Shown: positions 52,358 to 61,550, numbered from the stretch's first letter. The stretch is 64,000 bases of DNA from Azoarcus sp. DD4 (GCF_006496635.1 NZ_CP022958.1:2418001-2482000); one strand, 5' to 3'. Notes: generated by a model from the letters alone, not told the origin. Program-made: numbers and translations.

Positions 52358-52620
52358 ATGACCGATCTTCACGACGAACCTTCGACGCCCGTCCAGCTAC
52401 CTTGGGTTCGATCGACCGGGTAGCGCCGCCGTTCGCCAGATTTCTGTACATCGAGGCGGCTGACGGTGCGATCCTGCTGCTGTTCGCCGTCGCGGCCCTG
52501 ATTCTGCCCAAATCGCCGCGGGCCGGGCGTTTCCCGGCTTCTGGGCTGCCCGGCTCGAACGCCGGTTTGGCGATCTCGCGTTCGGCCGCGCCTTGCGTGC
52601 TTGGGCTTGGGATACATGTT
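52358..52620 (+). pseudogene. nhaA: Frameshifted N-terminal remnant of Na+/H+ antiporter NhaA
   Basis: ATG 52358 reads MTDLHDEPSTPVQLPWVRSTG and stops (TAG 52421). The next frame continues VAPPFARFLYIEAADGAILL and LFAVAALILPKSP, the characteristic NhaA start (F.RFL.IEAA.G..LL...A.A). The third frame then gives FPGFWAARLERRFGDLAFGR and ALRAWAWDT, like the NhaA segment FW...FGD...L..W.NDGL. The match ends there, before the first conserved transport helices. Two frameshifts and loss of more than 300 residues make it a relic. Confidence 0.7.
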
Positions 52621-52652
52621 GGTTAAAGTCCCGTTTACTGCTCCAAACTGAA

Positions 52653-52689
52653 CGGAATGAGTGCATTGCGCTCATCCGGTTTTTTCTTT
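52653..52689 (+). terminator. Intrinsic terminator before the phosphatase-fold gene
   Basis: CGGAATGAGTGC (52653-52664) pairs with GCGCTCATCCG (52668-52678) with one bulge and one G-U pair, followed by TTTTTTCTTT. The next start codon is only about 15 bases on, so it either ends the upstream transcript or lies in that gene's leader. Confidence 0.8.
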
Positions 52690-52703
52690 GGGTCGCGATC
52701 CGC

Positions 52704-53879
52704 ATGAGCCCGCTCTCCATTCCCTTGCCGCGCGATGCTGTCCTGCCCGATTACGGCGACGGCGGCGTGTTCGCACTGGCACGCGGCATACGCAACTGGC
52801 TCAATGTCCGCGACGTGGCGCCGCCCTTTGTCCCCCCGGGCGGTTCCGGCGTCGTGGTGCTGTTGGTGATCGACGGTCTGGGCGACATGCTCCTGCATCG
52901 TTTTGCCGACCGCAGCAGTGTCTTGCTCGCCCATCGCGCCCGGCGGCTGACTTCCGTGTTTCCGAGTACGACGGCAAGTGCGGTCACTTCGCTGCTCACC
53001 GGTCTGTCGCCTGCGGAGCACGGCTTGACCGGCTGGCATATCCACGACCGGCGCTTTGGTGGCGTGCTTGCACCCTTACCGCTGCACCGTCGCGGCGGTG
53101 GCTCCCTGCATGGCGCCTTCCTGCTGCAACGACTTTTTCCCTATGCGTCCATGCACGCCCGGGCCTTGCGCCCGTCGGTGATGGTGTCGCCCGAGGACAT
53201 CGCCTTTTCACCCTTTTCGCTCCGCCATGCGCGCGGGGCCCGCATCCGGCCGTACCACGGGCTGGCTCAACTGGCGGGTGCGATCGAAGACGAGGTCGGC
53301 CTGCTCAAGGCAACGGGTGGGCTGGTGCACGCTTACTACGCCACTTTCGACGGGGTCTGCCATCGGTACGGTTGCCACTCGGACGAGGCCCGCAGGCGCT
53401 TCGTTGCGCTGGATGTGTTCTTCGCCGACGTGCTGGATCGTCTGGCTGGAAGTGGGGCGGACATCATCGTGACGGCAGACCATGGCTTCATCGATGCCCC
53501 GGACGAGAAACGCATACGGCTGGAACGCCATCCCGCTTTCCAGTCCATGCTTGCATCCCCCTTGTTTGGCGAGCGCAGGACGGCGTTCTGTAATGTGCGG
53601 CCCGGGGCCGAGGCCGACGTGGCCACGTATGCGCGCGAGCATTTCGCCGGCAAGGCCGTGTTGCTGCCGTCCGAGCGACTGCTGCGCGCCGGGCTGTTCG
53701 GACCGGGGCGCATGCATCGCCGCCTGCCGGAGCGGGTCGGCACGCACGCCCTGCTGCTGGAGGCGGGGTGGACGATCAGCGACCGGGTGGCCGGCGAGGT
53801 GCCACCGACGATGATAGGTGTCCACGGAGGCTTGTCCCCCGACGAAATGTGGGTGCCGCTGATTCAGGCACGCGCCTGA
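52704..53879 (+). CDS. Alkaline-phosphatase-superfamily phosphodiesterase-like protein
   Basis: A 391-residue protein without a clear signal peptide. Superfamily features: VVVLLVIDGLGDMLLHR (first metal Asp), FPSTTASAVTSLLTGLSPAEHGLTG (nucleophile Thr/Ser in the TTAS region, as in nucleotide pyrophosphatases/PglZ-like enzymes), YYATFDGVCHRYG and VTADHGFIDAP (metal-binding Asp-His), and IGVHGGLSPDEMWVPL (C-terminal His). It likely hydrolyses a phosphodiester or transfers phosphate; substrate unknown. ATG 52704 has no good RBS. The frame continues upstream into NhaA debris. Confidence 0.85.
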   Translation: MSPLSIPLPRDAVLPDYGDGGVFALARGIRNWLNVRDVAPPFVPPGGSGVVVLLVIDGLGDMLLHRFADRSSVLLAHRARRLTSVFPSTTASAVTSLLTGLSPAEHGLTGWHIHDRRFGGVLAPLPLHRRGGGSLHGAFLLQRLFPYASMHARALRPSVMVSPEDIAFSPFSLRHARGARIRPYHGLAQLAGAIEDEVGLLKATGGLVHAYYATFDGVCHRYGCHSDEARRRFVALDVFFADVLDRLAGSGADIIVTADHGFIDAPDEKRIRLERHPAFQSMLASPLFGERRTAFCNVRPGAEADVATYAREHFAGKAVLLPSERLLRAGLFGPGRMHRRLPERVGTHALLLEAGWTISDRVAGEVPPTMIGVHGGLSPDEMWVPLIQARA

Positions 53880-53970
53880 AGCGTCCTGTCATTGTCCGGT
53901 CACCTCGCGATCATCGTCGCGTCACGGCCGCTGCCTAAGCTCGCGCCTGTCTTTAGCGGAGCGCCTCGGT

Positions 53971-54162
53971 ATGTCGGGAACAAGGAAAGCCATCGTAGCT
54001 GCCGGCTGGCTGTGCCGCAGCACGCTACAGAACGTGGTCGGAGGGCGTACGCTCGCACAGGTGGCGACGACGGAATGGCTGGAGAAGCTCTCCGGCCCCT
54101 TGTGCTTTGTGGTCGAGGCCTGTCCGGAGGCGCTGACGCTGGCCGTCGAACCGCCGCGCTGA
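53971..54162 (+). CDS. Possible small hypothetical protein
   Basis: A 63-codon frame (MSGTRKAIVAAGWLCRSTLQ and onward) in the gap between the phosphatase-fold gene and the convergent DUF1178 gene. No domain, signal peptide or strong RBS. It may be spurious. Confidence 0.3.
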   Translation: MSGTRKAIVAAGWLCRSTLQNVVGGRTLAQVATTEWLEKLSGPLCFVVEACPEALTLAVEPPR

Positions 54163-54168
54163 GGGTTT

Positions 54169-54615
54169 TCAGTGCAGATCGTCTTCCGGCGGCACGGGGA
54201 GCACCATGATGCCTTCCTCTATCAGCTCGCCAAGCTCGTCGCGTGAAGCGGCGCCGCGAATACTGCGGGTCCCGGTCTCGCCGTAATGCATGCGCCGCGC
54301 CTCGTCGGGAAAGCGGTCGCCGACGTCCTCGGCCTTGCGTGCCGCCTGGCGCAACACGGACTTCAGCATCTCCACTGCGGCGGCCGGGAGCGGGGCCTCG
54401 GCCGCCGGAGTGGAGTTGCTCGCCGGTGCGGGAAGTTCGCGGGCTGCGCTGCGTGTTTGCACATAGGGCGCGCTGGGAAGGCGCTGGATCTTGCCGGTAC
54501 CGCAAACCGGACAGCTCAACAGCCCGCTTGCGCATTGGCTGTCGAAGGCGTCGGTTGATGCGAACCAGCCTTCGAAGCGATGGTCGCGCTCGCAGCAAAG
54601 GTCCATGACGATCAA
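54169..54615 (-). CDS. DUF1178 family protein
   Basis: A 148-residue protein starting (M)IVMDLCCERDHRFEGWFAS, the DUF1178 N terminus, with Cys pairs in the CC and LLSCPVCGTGKIQRLPSAPY, suggesting a zinc ribbon. The C-terminal domain is DEARRMHYGETGTRSIRGAA and GIMVLPVPPEDDLH. I chose the TTG at 54615 because it restores the IVxDL start typical of the family, with AGGCAG upstream; ATG 54606 is the alternative. Function of the family is unknown; a nucleic-acid or regulatory role is often assumed. Confidence 0.88.
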   Translation of the reverse strand: MIVMDLCCERDHRFEGWFASTDAFDSQCASGLLSCPVCGTGKIQRLPSAPYVQTRSAARELPAPASNSTPAAEAPLPAAAVEMLKSVLRQAARKAEDVGDRFPDEARRMHYGETGTRSIRGAASRDELGELIEEGIMVLPVPPEDDLH

Positions 54616-54869
54616 GATGGTCTGCCTGAGATAGGGGGGCGGGGCGGTTGTTCCATGGACAGGACGCGTCGAGGATGGTGCCGGGACGAGACTCGAAAAA
54701 TCACTACATCCTTCAATGCATGTCCAGGATTGCGAATGCAATTTTCTCGAGGTTCCACAATAGCTACCGTCACTGCCCTAGTTTGACGCGCCCTTAGGAT
54801 AACACCCGATCCTTCTCCGGCCATCGGCTGCAAACCCTCCGAATTGCCCGACGACGCCGGCCTTTGAGG

Positions 54870-56396
54870 TCAGGCGGGGTAGGGTTCGTTACGGATCCAG
54901 CGGGCAATGGCTCGTTCAACCGCCTGGTCGAGCATGAGTTGCTCCCGCAAGCAGAGCGAGCGGATATTGTTGGCGGTTTTCTTCGCGAGGTTTTCAGGTG
55001 AGTCGTCGTCTCGTCCAAAAACGTGGCTTCGGAAAAGAAGTCCTCGCAATATCCACGTGACATCGGCACGGCTGATGACGTGCCCGGCCGTTCGCATCTG
55101 ATCGCGAACCCGCTTTCCGGTGTCGTTCAGCTCGAATTCGGAGGCGGCGACGTCGCCGGCGATGTGTTGGAAAAGCGCTTGGTAGGTGGGGGGCGGGAGT
55201 AGCGGGGCACCGGTTGCGTCGTGGATCTGAGTCGCCAGGGGCAACAGGTCTTCGTTGCTGCCCCAAGAGGCAGGCCCCGTTCTGATTGTGGGCTCCACGG
55301 CGGGCGCGGCCGCGTTCCCATGACGTGAAGGATCGTAGCAACGGCCACCCGAACCGCTCCAGTCGAACCGCAGTGGTGCGAGATCGAGCGATTCGACAAA
55401 CCGCCGGAATGAGCCGGTGCCATTCCAGTCGGCTGTCATGCCAGCGTTACGTGCCATCAGTATCTGGGCGAGACGCGCACAGGGTACCGGTTCGGGGGAG
55501 CGGGCCACTTCTTGCTTGATGAGGTCAGGGAGCTCGCCCAGGGTAGTCGGAGCAGCTTCGGTTGCTGCGACTGTCGGGCGGTGGCGTTTAGGGTCAAAAA
55601 TGGCACCGCCGCCGTTCCAGTCTATCGACACGGCATCCGGGGCCCAGCTTTCGACGAGTTTCCGAAAGCTGCCGAAACCTGCCCACGACTCGGCATCGAT
55701 GCCCCCGACCTGACTCAGGATCGTGGATGCAATCCGTGCGAGTGGAATCGGTTCGTTCGAATCGGCAACCATGCGCAAGGTGACTTCGCATGCCGCATGG
55801 GCAAGTGCTTGCTGCCTGGAAGGTGAGGCGACCGGCTCCTGGCTTGTCTTCGCAGCAGCAGTACTGCTTTCGTCCGCGCGATAGCCAAGGGCATCCCGTA
55901 CAAAGGTGTCGACGTCGATCAGGAGATCCGCGGAGGCGCGGTAAGCTGCCGAGGGGAAGCCGATCGCGAGGACGGTCGTCCGGCGGTCCCAACGGCGCAG
56001 CTTGCGCAGGACCGGGGTGAAGTCCGCATCGGCCGAGAAGATGATGAACTCGTCGTAGTGCGCTTCATGCTGCAGGAGGTCGATCGTATCGAGCACCATG
56101 TGGATGTCGGTGCTCGTTTTTCCTTCGCTGGTCAGCGCGGGGCAATCGATGATCTCGAACCCTGCCAGGTTGAACGACCAGCGAAACCGCTGGTAGGCCT
56201 GCGGGTTGAGGTAGCAGCGACGCACGAGAATGCGCCGCTTGGCGTTTGCGGGTGCGTCGTCTGGGGTCCCGAGTGACGAGATGAGCCACTGCAGCCAGTC
56301 CTGCGGACGCTGGGCAAACTGATCGGCCAGCTTGGGATCGAGCTTTCGCAGGCCCGAGTAAACATTGTCAAAGTCGACGAAGAGAGCGCTTTTCAA
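54870..56396 (-). CDS. NYN-domain putative RNase with two LOTUS-like repeats
   Basis: A 508-residue protein. The N-terminal NYN/PIN-like nuclease (residues 1-170) keeps its acidic residues: FVDFDN, KTSTDIHMVLDTIDL and IIFSADADFTPVLRKL. Two related repeats follow: SWAGFGSFRKLVESWAP..IDWNGGGAIFDPKRH (about 250) and DWNGTGSFRRFVESLDL..FDWSGSGGRCYDPSRH (about 345), which resemble OST-HTH/LOTUS domains that bind RNA. A C-terminal region continues to 508. Such NYN-LOTUS proteins are conserved but largely uncharacterised in bacteria. It stands alone with its own promoter. Confidence 0.87.
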   Translation of the reverse strand: MKSALFVDFDNVYSGLRKLDPKLADQFAQRPQDWLQWLISSLGTPDDAPANAKRRILVRRCYLNPQAYQRFRWSFNLAGFEIIDCPALTSEGKTSTDIHMVLDTIDLLQHEAHYDEFIIFSADADFTPVLRKLRRWDRRTTVLAIGFPSAAYRASADLLIDVDTFVRDALGYRADESSTAAAKTSQEPVASPSRQQALAHAACEVTLRMVADSNEPIPLARIASTILSQVGGIDAESWAGFGSFRKLVESWAPDAVSIDWNGGGAIFDPKRHRPTVAATEAAPTTLGELPDLIKQEVARSPEPVPCARLAQILMARNAGMTADWNGTGSFRRFVESLDLAPLRFDWSGSGGRCYDPSRHGNAAAPAVEPTIRTGPASWGSNEDLLPLATQIHDATGAPLLPPPTYQALFQHIAGDVAASEFELNDTGKRVRDQMRTAGHVISRADVTWILRGLLFRSHVFGRDDDSPENLAKKTANNIRSLCLREQLMLDQAVERAIARWIRNEPYPA

Positions 56397-56496
56397 AATG
56401 ATGTCCGTCGTTTTTCCGGTTCGGACAGCATAGCAGGGTGGGTTGGTGACGCCGCGCGCCGTTCCCGTGTCGTTGTCGAAGTGCTGGAAACGGGAT

Positions 56497-57123
56497 TCAG
56501 CCGCCCTCCTTCAGTCGCTGCATGGCCAGGGCCAGTTCGGGTAGCGAACGGAAGTGCATCTTGTTCATGACGTTGTGGCGGTGCACCTTGATCGTGCTTT
56601 CCGAAACGCCCAGTTCGTAGGCAATGACCTTGTTCGGCCGACCCTGCGTGACCATGGCCAGGACCTCCTTCTCGCGCGGCGTCAGCTGCTCGTAGCGGGC
56701 CTGCAGTTCGGCGCTTTCCAGCTTCTTGTGGAATTCGCTGCTGACGCGTGACAGTGCGGCGGTGATGGCGTTGAGCAGGGCGAAGTCCTCGAACGGCTTC
56801 TTGAGGAAATCGATGGCCCCGGCCTTCATCGCGCGCACGGCATCAGGCACGTCGCCGTGGCCGGTGATGAAGATGATGGGCGGTTGCCAGCCGCGGCGCG
56901 TCAGTTCGTCCTGCAGCGCGAGTCCGTCGAGTCCGGGCATGCGGACGTCGAGTACCACGCAGGAGAAGTCCTTGAGCCGTTCGAGCGCCAGGAAATCCAG
57001 CGGCGAGGCGAAGACCTCGACCTGCATGCCTTCGGCGCGGATCAGGCTGCTCAGGGATTCGCGGATGGAAATGTCGTCGTCGACGACGTAGACCGTTGGC
57101 GAGAGGGAAGCTGTCGCATTCAT
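56497..57123 (-). CDS. LuxR-type response regulator of TodT/TmoT/FixJ type
   Basis: A 208-residue protein with a receiver domain (VYVVDDDISIRESLSSLIRA, phospho-acceptor Asp about 59 in VVLDVRMPG, KPF near 110) and a LuxR-type HTH (LTPREKEVLAMVTQGRPNKV, GVSESTIKVHRHNVMNKM). It is the partner of the hybrid kinase just upstream: its ATG overlaps the kinase stop (ATGA). By analogy with TodST/TmoST it should activate the toluene catabolic promoter beyond the right edge of the window. It belongs to the FixJ branch. Confidence 0.9.
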   Translation of the reverse strand: MNATASLSPTVYVVDDDISIRESLSSLIRAEGMQVEVFASPLDFLALERLKDFSCVVLDVRMPGLDGLALQDELTRRGWQPPIIFITGHGDVPDAVRAMKAGAIDFLKKPFEDFALLNAITAALSRVSSEFHKKLESAELQARYEQLTPREKEVLAMVTQGRPNKVIAYELGVSESTIKVHRHNVMNKMHFRSLPELALAMQRLKEGG

Positions 57124-60008
57124 GGCGAACTCACGGGAAGACAGAAGGCGAAGCGCGAGCCCTCGGCGCCGGTGGCGTCGAGCCACAGTGAACCACCATG
57201 GTGCTCGATGATCGATTTGCTGATCGCCAGTCCCATGCCCAGACCATCGCTCTTGGTCGAGCAGAAGGCTTCGAAGATGGTGTTGGCCATGTCGGCGGGG
57301 ATGCCTGGCCCGCTGTCCTCGACGGTGAACAGCAGGCCGCAGGCCGGGTTTTCCCGGACGTCGACGACGATGCGACGGGGCCGCCCCTCCTGCTGGCGCA
57401 TGGCATCGACGGCGTTGACCAGCAGGTTGAGGATGACCTGCTGCAGCTGCACCTGATCGCCGAGCAGGTCGGGCAAGACCGGCGCCAGGCGAAGCTCGAT
57501 GGCGACGCCGGCTTCGTCGAGCGTCCGCCGCAGCATCTGCAGCAGGGCATCGATCATGCCGGGGACGTCTACCCGCTCGCGTTTCAGCCCTTCCTTCTTG
57601 AGAAAGCCGCGAATGCGGGTGATCACGTTGCCGGCGTGCGCGGCATCGCGATGCACGCGTTGCAGCGCCGCCACCACTTCGGGATAGTCGGGCTCGTCAC
57701 GCTCCAGCCAGCGCAGTGCGGCGTGGCTGTTGGTGACGATGGCGGCCAGCGGCTGATTGACCTCGTGGGCGATGGAGGCGACCAGTTCGCCCATCGTGGT
57801 CAGCCGCGAAACGCGCGCCAGGTCGGCCTGGGTCTTGGCCAGCGCGTCCTCGGCGCTTTTCTGGGCGCTGAGGTCCTCGACGATGACGGCGATGCGCGGC
57901 CCTTCGCGGTCGACCGCCGGGATCACCGAGGCGCAGACCTTGGCCCAAAGGTAGCTGCCGTCGCGCCGCTCGTAGCGTTTCTGCACCTGGTAGCTGCCGC
58001 GCCGCCCTTCGAGCAGGCTGTACACGTTGTCGCGCGTGCTGGCGCGCTGCGAGGCCTCGCTGATGTCGACCAGCGATACGTCGAGAATCTCCTGCGGGCC
58101 GTAGCCGAGCATCTGCTGCAGCGCCGGGTTGGCCTTCATGATCTTGCCGTCGGCGTCGACCAGCGCAATGCCGACCGCTGTGTTCTCGTAGAAGCCCTGC
58201 CAGCGGCGCTCGGAAATCTGCAAGGCGCGCAGGCCTTCCTGCAGCGACTTGCGGCTTGCGATCAGGCCGTTGGTCAGCTCGGTGATGTCGGAAGCCTGCG
58301 AGTTGAGCTCCTTCTGCAGGATATCGACGGTGCGCTTGACGGTGATCAGGTTGCGCACACGCGCTCGCAGCTCCTGCGGCGAGAAGGGTTTGGTCAGGTA
58401 ATCCTGGACGAATTCTTCGAGCAGGGTCTGGCGCAGCGCATCGTCGGCGCGGGCGGAGAGCACCAGCACCGGCACGTGCGAGATCTGCCGCCGGCGCAGT
58501 TCGTGGACGAAACGCTCGCCGTCCATCTGCGGCATCATCAGGTCGGTGATGATCAGGTCGGGTGGATCGGCGCAGGCGAGGGCGAGCGCCTGGGCGCCGT
58601 GCTCCGCCAGTGTCACGCGGTAGTCGTCGGCGAGCACGTCGTGGAGAAACTGGCGCAGGTCGGGATTGTCCTCGGCAACAAGGATGCGCGCATGCGCGGC
58701 GTTCTCCGGCAGCTTAGGCGCATCGGCCGGGGGCAGCGCTTCCAGCGGCTCGATGACCGGCTGCCAGATGTTGTCGCGGGCGCGGACGAAGGAACCTGCC
58801 GGAGCACGTAGCGGCAACTCGACCTGGAACAGGGCGCCATGCTCGGGCGCGTCGAGCAGCGTGATCGTGCCGTGGTGCAAGACCACGAATTCCTTGACGA
58901 TGTTGAGTCCCAGGCCGCTGCCCTTGGCCGAATGCTCGTCGGCACCCTGGGCGTAGCGGTCGAAGATCGACGCCTTCAGACTGTCGGGTACGCCGGGGCC
59001 GCTGTCCTGGACGCTGATCAGTACGCGCTCGCCGGGCCGGCGCTCGAATGAGCAGCGAATGCGCCCGCCGTGAGGCGTGAACTTGAAGGCGTTGGACAAC
59101 AGATTGGTTACCACGCGGATGAACTTGGCCCGGTCGACATCGGCGTAGAGCTCGCTTTCGCCGGCGAAGGACAGGGCGATGCCGCGCTCGTCGGCCGCCG
59201 CCTCGAAGCTGTCGGCCACCGCACGGACGAGGGCGACGATATCGGCGCAGACATACACCAGCGGCATCTCTCCGGCATCGATGCGGGCCAGATCGAGCAG
59301 GTCGTTGACCTGTTCGAGCAAGGCCTGGGCGTTGCGCTTGATGGTGAGCAGTCGGAAGCGCTCGCGTTCGGCCAGGTCGCCGGAAGACTGCAGCAGCTGG
59401 TTGACCGGGCCGAGGATCAGGGTCAGCGGCGTGCGCAGTTCGTGGCTGACGTTGGCGAAGAACTTGGTCTTGAAGCCGTCGATCTCGCGCAGTTTCTCCA
59501 GCGCCGCATGGACCTCGTTGTTGCGCCGGGTCAATTCGGCCTCGATGGCGATCTTTTCCGAGATGTTGCGCCCTTCCGGCAGCAGGAAGGCGACACGGCC
59601 GCTGTCGTCGAAGATCGGGGTCAGCGAGAAGTCGACGACGATGGTCTGCCGGCCGCGGGACTCGCCGTAGATCTCGATGTCGCAGCGCACGAAGCGCCCG
59701 GCCGCCGCCTCCTCGACCATGCTGCGGACGCGCGCCCGCGTTGCCTCCGACAGTGCCCACCAGCGCGCATCCCAGAAGGGCTTGCCGACGACTTCGTCGA
59801 GGGCCACGCCGGCGCCGTCGAGCGCCGCCTGGTTGATCTCGATGACCTTACCCTCGATGTCGAGCAGGCCGAGGAACTGGTACATCGAATCGAGGATGAT
59901 GCGGGCGAGCTTCTGCCGCCGGACATCCAGCGGATCGTCGGCGAGGAGTTCGACGCCCTTCACGGCCGTACTCCGCTCGCCGGGGCTGTTGCCTGAGTTG
60001 GTTTCCAT
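57120..60008 (-). CDS. Double hybrid sensor kinase of TodS/TmoS/TutC type
   Basis: A 962-residue protein close to TodS (978). Order: PAS 1 (residues 35-155), HisKA with His189 (NVSHELRTPLTLILGPV) and its ATPase (GVPDSLKASIFDRYAQG, GSGLGLNIVKEF), receiver (DLIITDLMMPQMDG, KPFSPQEL), PAS 2 (ALQISERRWQGFYENTAVGI), and a second HisKA (VASIAHEVNQPLAAIVTNSH) with ATPase (FEAFCSTKSDGLGMGLAISK). It appears cytoplasmic; TodS senses aromatics with PAS 1. The leucine-zipper N terminus of TodS is not obvious here. Start ATG 60008 lacks a strong RBS; a terminator sits just upstream. Confidence 0.9.
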   Translation of the reverse strand: METNSGNSPGERSTAVKGVELLADDPLDVRRQKLARIILDSMYQFLGLLDIEGKVIEINQAALDGAGVALDEVVGKPFWDARWWALSEATRARVRSMVEEAAAGRFVRCDIEIYGESRGRQTIVVDFSLTPIFDDSGRVAFLLPEGRNISEKIAIEAELTRRNNEVHAALEKLREIDGFKTKFFANVSHELRTPLTLILGPVNQLLQSSGDLAERERFRLLTIKRNAQALLEQVNDLLDLARIDAGEMPLVYVCADIVALVRAVADSFEAAADERGIALSFAGESELYADVDRAKFIRVVTNLLSNAFKFTPHGGRIRCSFERRPGERVLISVQDSGPGVPDSLKASIFDRYAQGADEHSAKGSGLGLNIVKEFVVLHHGTITLLDAPEHGALFQVELPLRAPAGSFVRARDNIWQPVIEPLEALPPADAPKLPENAAHARILVAEDNPDLRQFLHDVLADDYRVTLAEHGAQALALACADPPDLIITDLMMPQMDGERFVHELRRRQISHVPVLVLSARADDALRQTLLEEFVQDYLTKPFSPQELRARVRNLITVKRTVDILQKELNSQASDITELTNGLIASRKSLQEGLRALQISERRWQGFYENTAVGIALVDADGKIMKANPALQQMLGYGPQEILDVSLVDISEASQRASTRDNVYSLLEGRRGSYQVQKRYERRDGSYLWAKVCASVIPAVDREGPRIAVIVEDLSAQKSAEDALAKTQADLARVSRLTTMGELVASIAHEVNQPLAAIVTNSHAALRWLERDEPDYPEVVAALQRVHRDAAHAGNVITRIRGFLKKEGLKRERVDVPGMIDALLQMLRRTLDEAGVAIELRLAPVLPDLLGDQVQLQQVILNLLVNAVDAMRQQEGRPRRIVVDVRENPACGLLFTVEDSGPGIPADMANTIFEAFCSTKSDGLGMGLAISKSIIEHHGGSLWLDATGAEGSRFAFCLPVSSP

Positions 60009-60054
60009 GAATGCACTACAGGAACTGACGAACTCGGAGCATCCGATACCCGGC

Positions 60055-60079
60055 GAACAAAAGCGAGGCGAACCTCGCT
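60055..60079 (-). terminator. Intrinsic terminator between the channel gene and the sensor kinase
   Basis: On minus, AGCGAGG pairs with CCTCGCT around a TTCG tetraloop, followed by TTTTG. It should end the tmo/channel transcript, leaving todST on its own promoter or on read-through. Confidence 0.8.
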
Positions 60080-60116
60080 CGAAGAGCACCAAACAGAGGA
60101 CGGTGCCGATGCCGGA

Positions 60117-61493
60117 TCAAAAACTGAGCGTGTAACTGAGCGTCGCATTGTTCTGCGTATGCTTGACCTCGATCGGCGCCGACGTGTTGGGCAGGCTGTT
60201 GTTGTCCATCTTTTCGCGCAGGGCGTGCGAGAAGGCGAAGTCGATGTGGTCGGTCGGCGATACGGCATAGGAGAAGCCCACTGACAGGTGCTTGGTCGGC
60301 GTCGCCGGAATCACCGCGAACAGGGTTTCCTTGCGCAATGCCTGAGTCGCGTAGCGGGCGCCGGCGCGCAGGGTCCATTCGGCTGTCAGCGCGTAGGAGG
60401 TGCCAAGGGCGACGATGGTCTGATCGCGATAGTCCTGCGGTAGCCGGATGTTCAGGTTGCCACCGGCATCCGCTTCGAACGTGACCTTGATGTCCTTCAT
60501 GACCTCTTTCCAGAAGACCCGCGAGACATCCGCCGTCAGCATCCACTGCGGCGTTACGCGGTGGCTGCCGCCGATGATCAGCTTGGCCGGCATCTGGAAG
60601 TCGCGGATCTTGATCCTGCCTTCCAGGGGAATGTGGCCGAGCACGCCGGAGATCGCGGTCAGGGTGGCGTCGCCTTCCATGTCGCTGACCCGACTGCGGA
60701 GGTTGTAGGCCGCGCCAAGCCGGGTGTCGGACGTCACCTGCCAGGCGAGGCCGAGGCGTCCGGCGTAACCCCAGGCATCGACGCCGCTGCCCAGCATCCT
60801 GTTCTTGGTCAGGCTGAAATGCGCCCCCTGCAGGCCGGGGATGCCGCCCAGCGCCGGCAACAGCGAACCCGTGACCCGCCCGGAACCGATCAGGCTGCCG
60901 ACCTGGTCGGCGCCGAGCAGCAGATCGAGGTTCAGGCCCTGCCACAGCGCGTCGATGCTGCCGCCGATGGTCAGTGCGTCGTTCACCTTGTAGCTGGCCG
61001 CCAGAGGGATATCCAGCACCAGCAGACGGCTGGAGTTTTCCAGCCCGGTGTCGGCGCCGCCGGTGCTGCGCGAGAGGAAGCCGGAGCGCCCGTATTCGGT
61101 CCCCAGGCCGCCCTGCGCGAAGGCGCCGATGCCGAGGGTGAGGCTGCCGATGCGGTGGGTGTAGGCCAGTTCGGGCGCGAAATAGGGGCCGCGGTTCCTG
61201 CTGTGGGTATCGGAATCGACGGATTCCCCGGTCGCCTTGTTCTTGACGGTGATATCCGTCGTCACCAGATCGAAACCGACCATCACTTCGCGGCTGTTCG
61301 GACTGAAGGACAGGTTGGCCGGATTGGTCAGCATGCCGCCGGGGCCAACGTCGTGCGCCACCGCGGTACCGCCCATGGCGCGTGACACGGCTCCGATGCC
61401 TTCGAGCTGGAAGACATCGGTTGCCAGGGCGACAGGGCTGGACACCGACAGCGCGGCGAAGGCCAGACCGACCGCCATTTTCTTTTTCATCAT
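60117..61493 (-). CDS. FadL-family outer-membrane hydrocarbon channel (TodX/TbuX type)
   Basis: A 458-residue protein with a signal peptide (AVGLAFAALSVSSPVALA) and the FadL-family N terminus (DVFQLEGIGAVSRAMGGTAVA, GGMLTNPANLSFS), followed by a beta-barrel ending in an aromatic residue (NATLSYTLSF). TodX and TbuX move toluene across the outer membrane. It lies 57 bases downstream of the reductase gene with GGGAGGAGA before the ATG, so it is co-transcribed with the monooxygenase. Confidence 0.92.
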   Translation of the reverse strand: MMKKKMAVGLAFAALSVSSPVALATDVFQLEGIGAVSRAMGGTAVAHDVGPGGMLTNPANLSFSPNSREVMVGFDLVTTDITVKNKATGESVDSDTHSRNRGPYFAPELAYTHRIGSLTLGIGAFAQGGLGTEYGRSGFLSRSTGGADTGLENSSRLLVLDIPLAASYKVNDALTIGGSIDALWQGLNLDLLLGADQVGSLIGSGRVTGSLLPALGGIPGLQGAHFSLTKNRMLGSGVDAWGYAGRLGLAWQVTSDTRLGAAYNLRSRVSDMEGDATLTAISGVLGHIPLEGRIKIRDFQMPAKLIIGGSHRVTPQWMLTADVSRVFWKEVMKDIKVTFEADAGGNLNIRLPQDYRDQTIVALGTSYALTAEWTLRAGARYATQALRKETLFAVIPATPTKHLSVGFSYAVSPTDHIDFAFSHALREKMDNNSLPNTSAPIEVKHTQNNATLSYTLSF

Positions 61494-61550
61494 GTGTTAT
61501 CTCCTCCCGTTATGGGGCGTTGTACCTTGTGGCGGCAACGCCGCGCCGCC

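Larger units (their letters stand above)
52235..52703. other. Gap after the glucan synthase with NhaA debris and a terminator
   Basis: About 470 bases without an intact gene. It contains the nhaA N-terminal remnant (52358-52620) and an intrinsic terminator (52653-52689) directly before the phosphatase-fold gene. Confidence 0.6.

Noticed and set aside
46883..52372. Very long open frame on minus, opposite the glucan synthase
   Set aside because: It is the antisense shadow of a high-GC gene. It has repetitive Ala/Arg/Val/Gln composition, no domain, and the plus frame has clear GT84/GH94 motifs.
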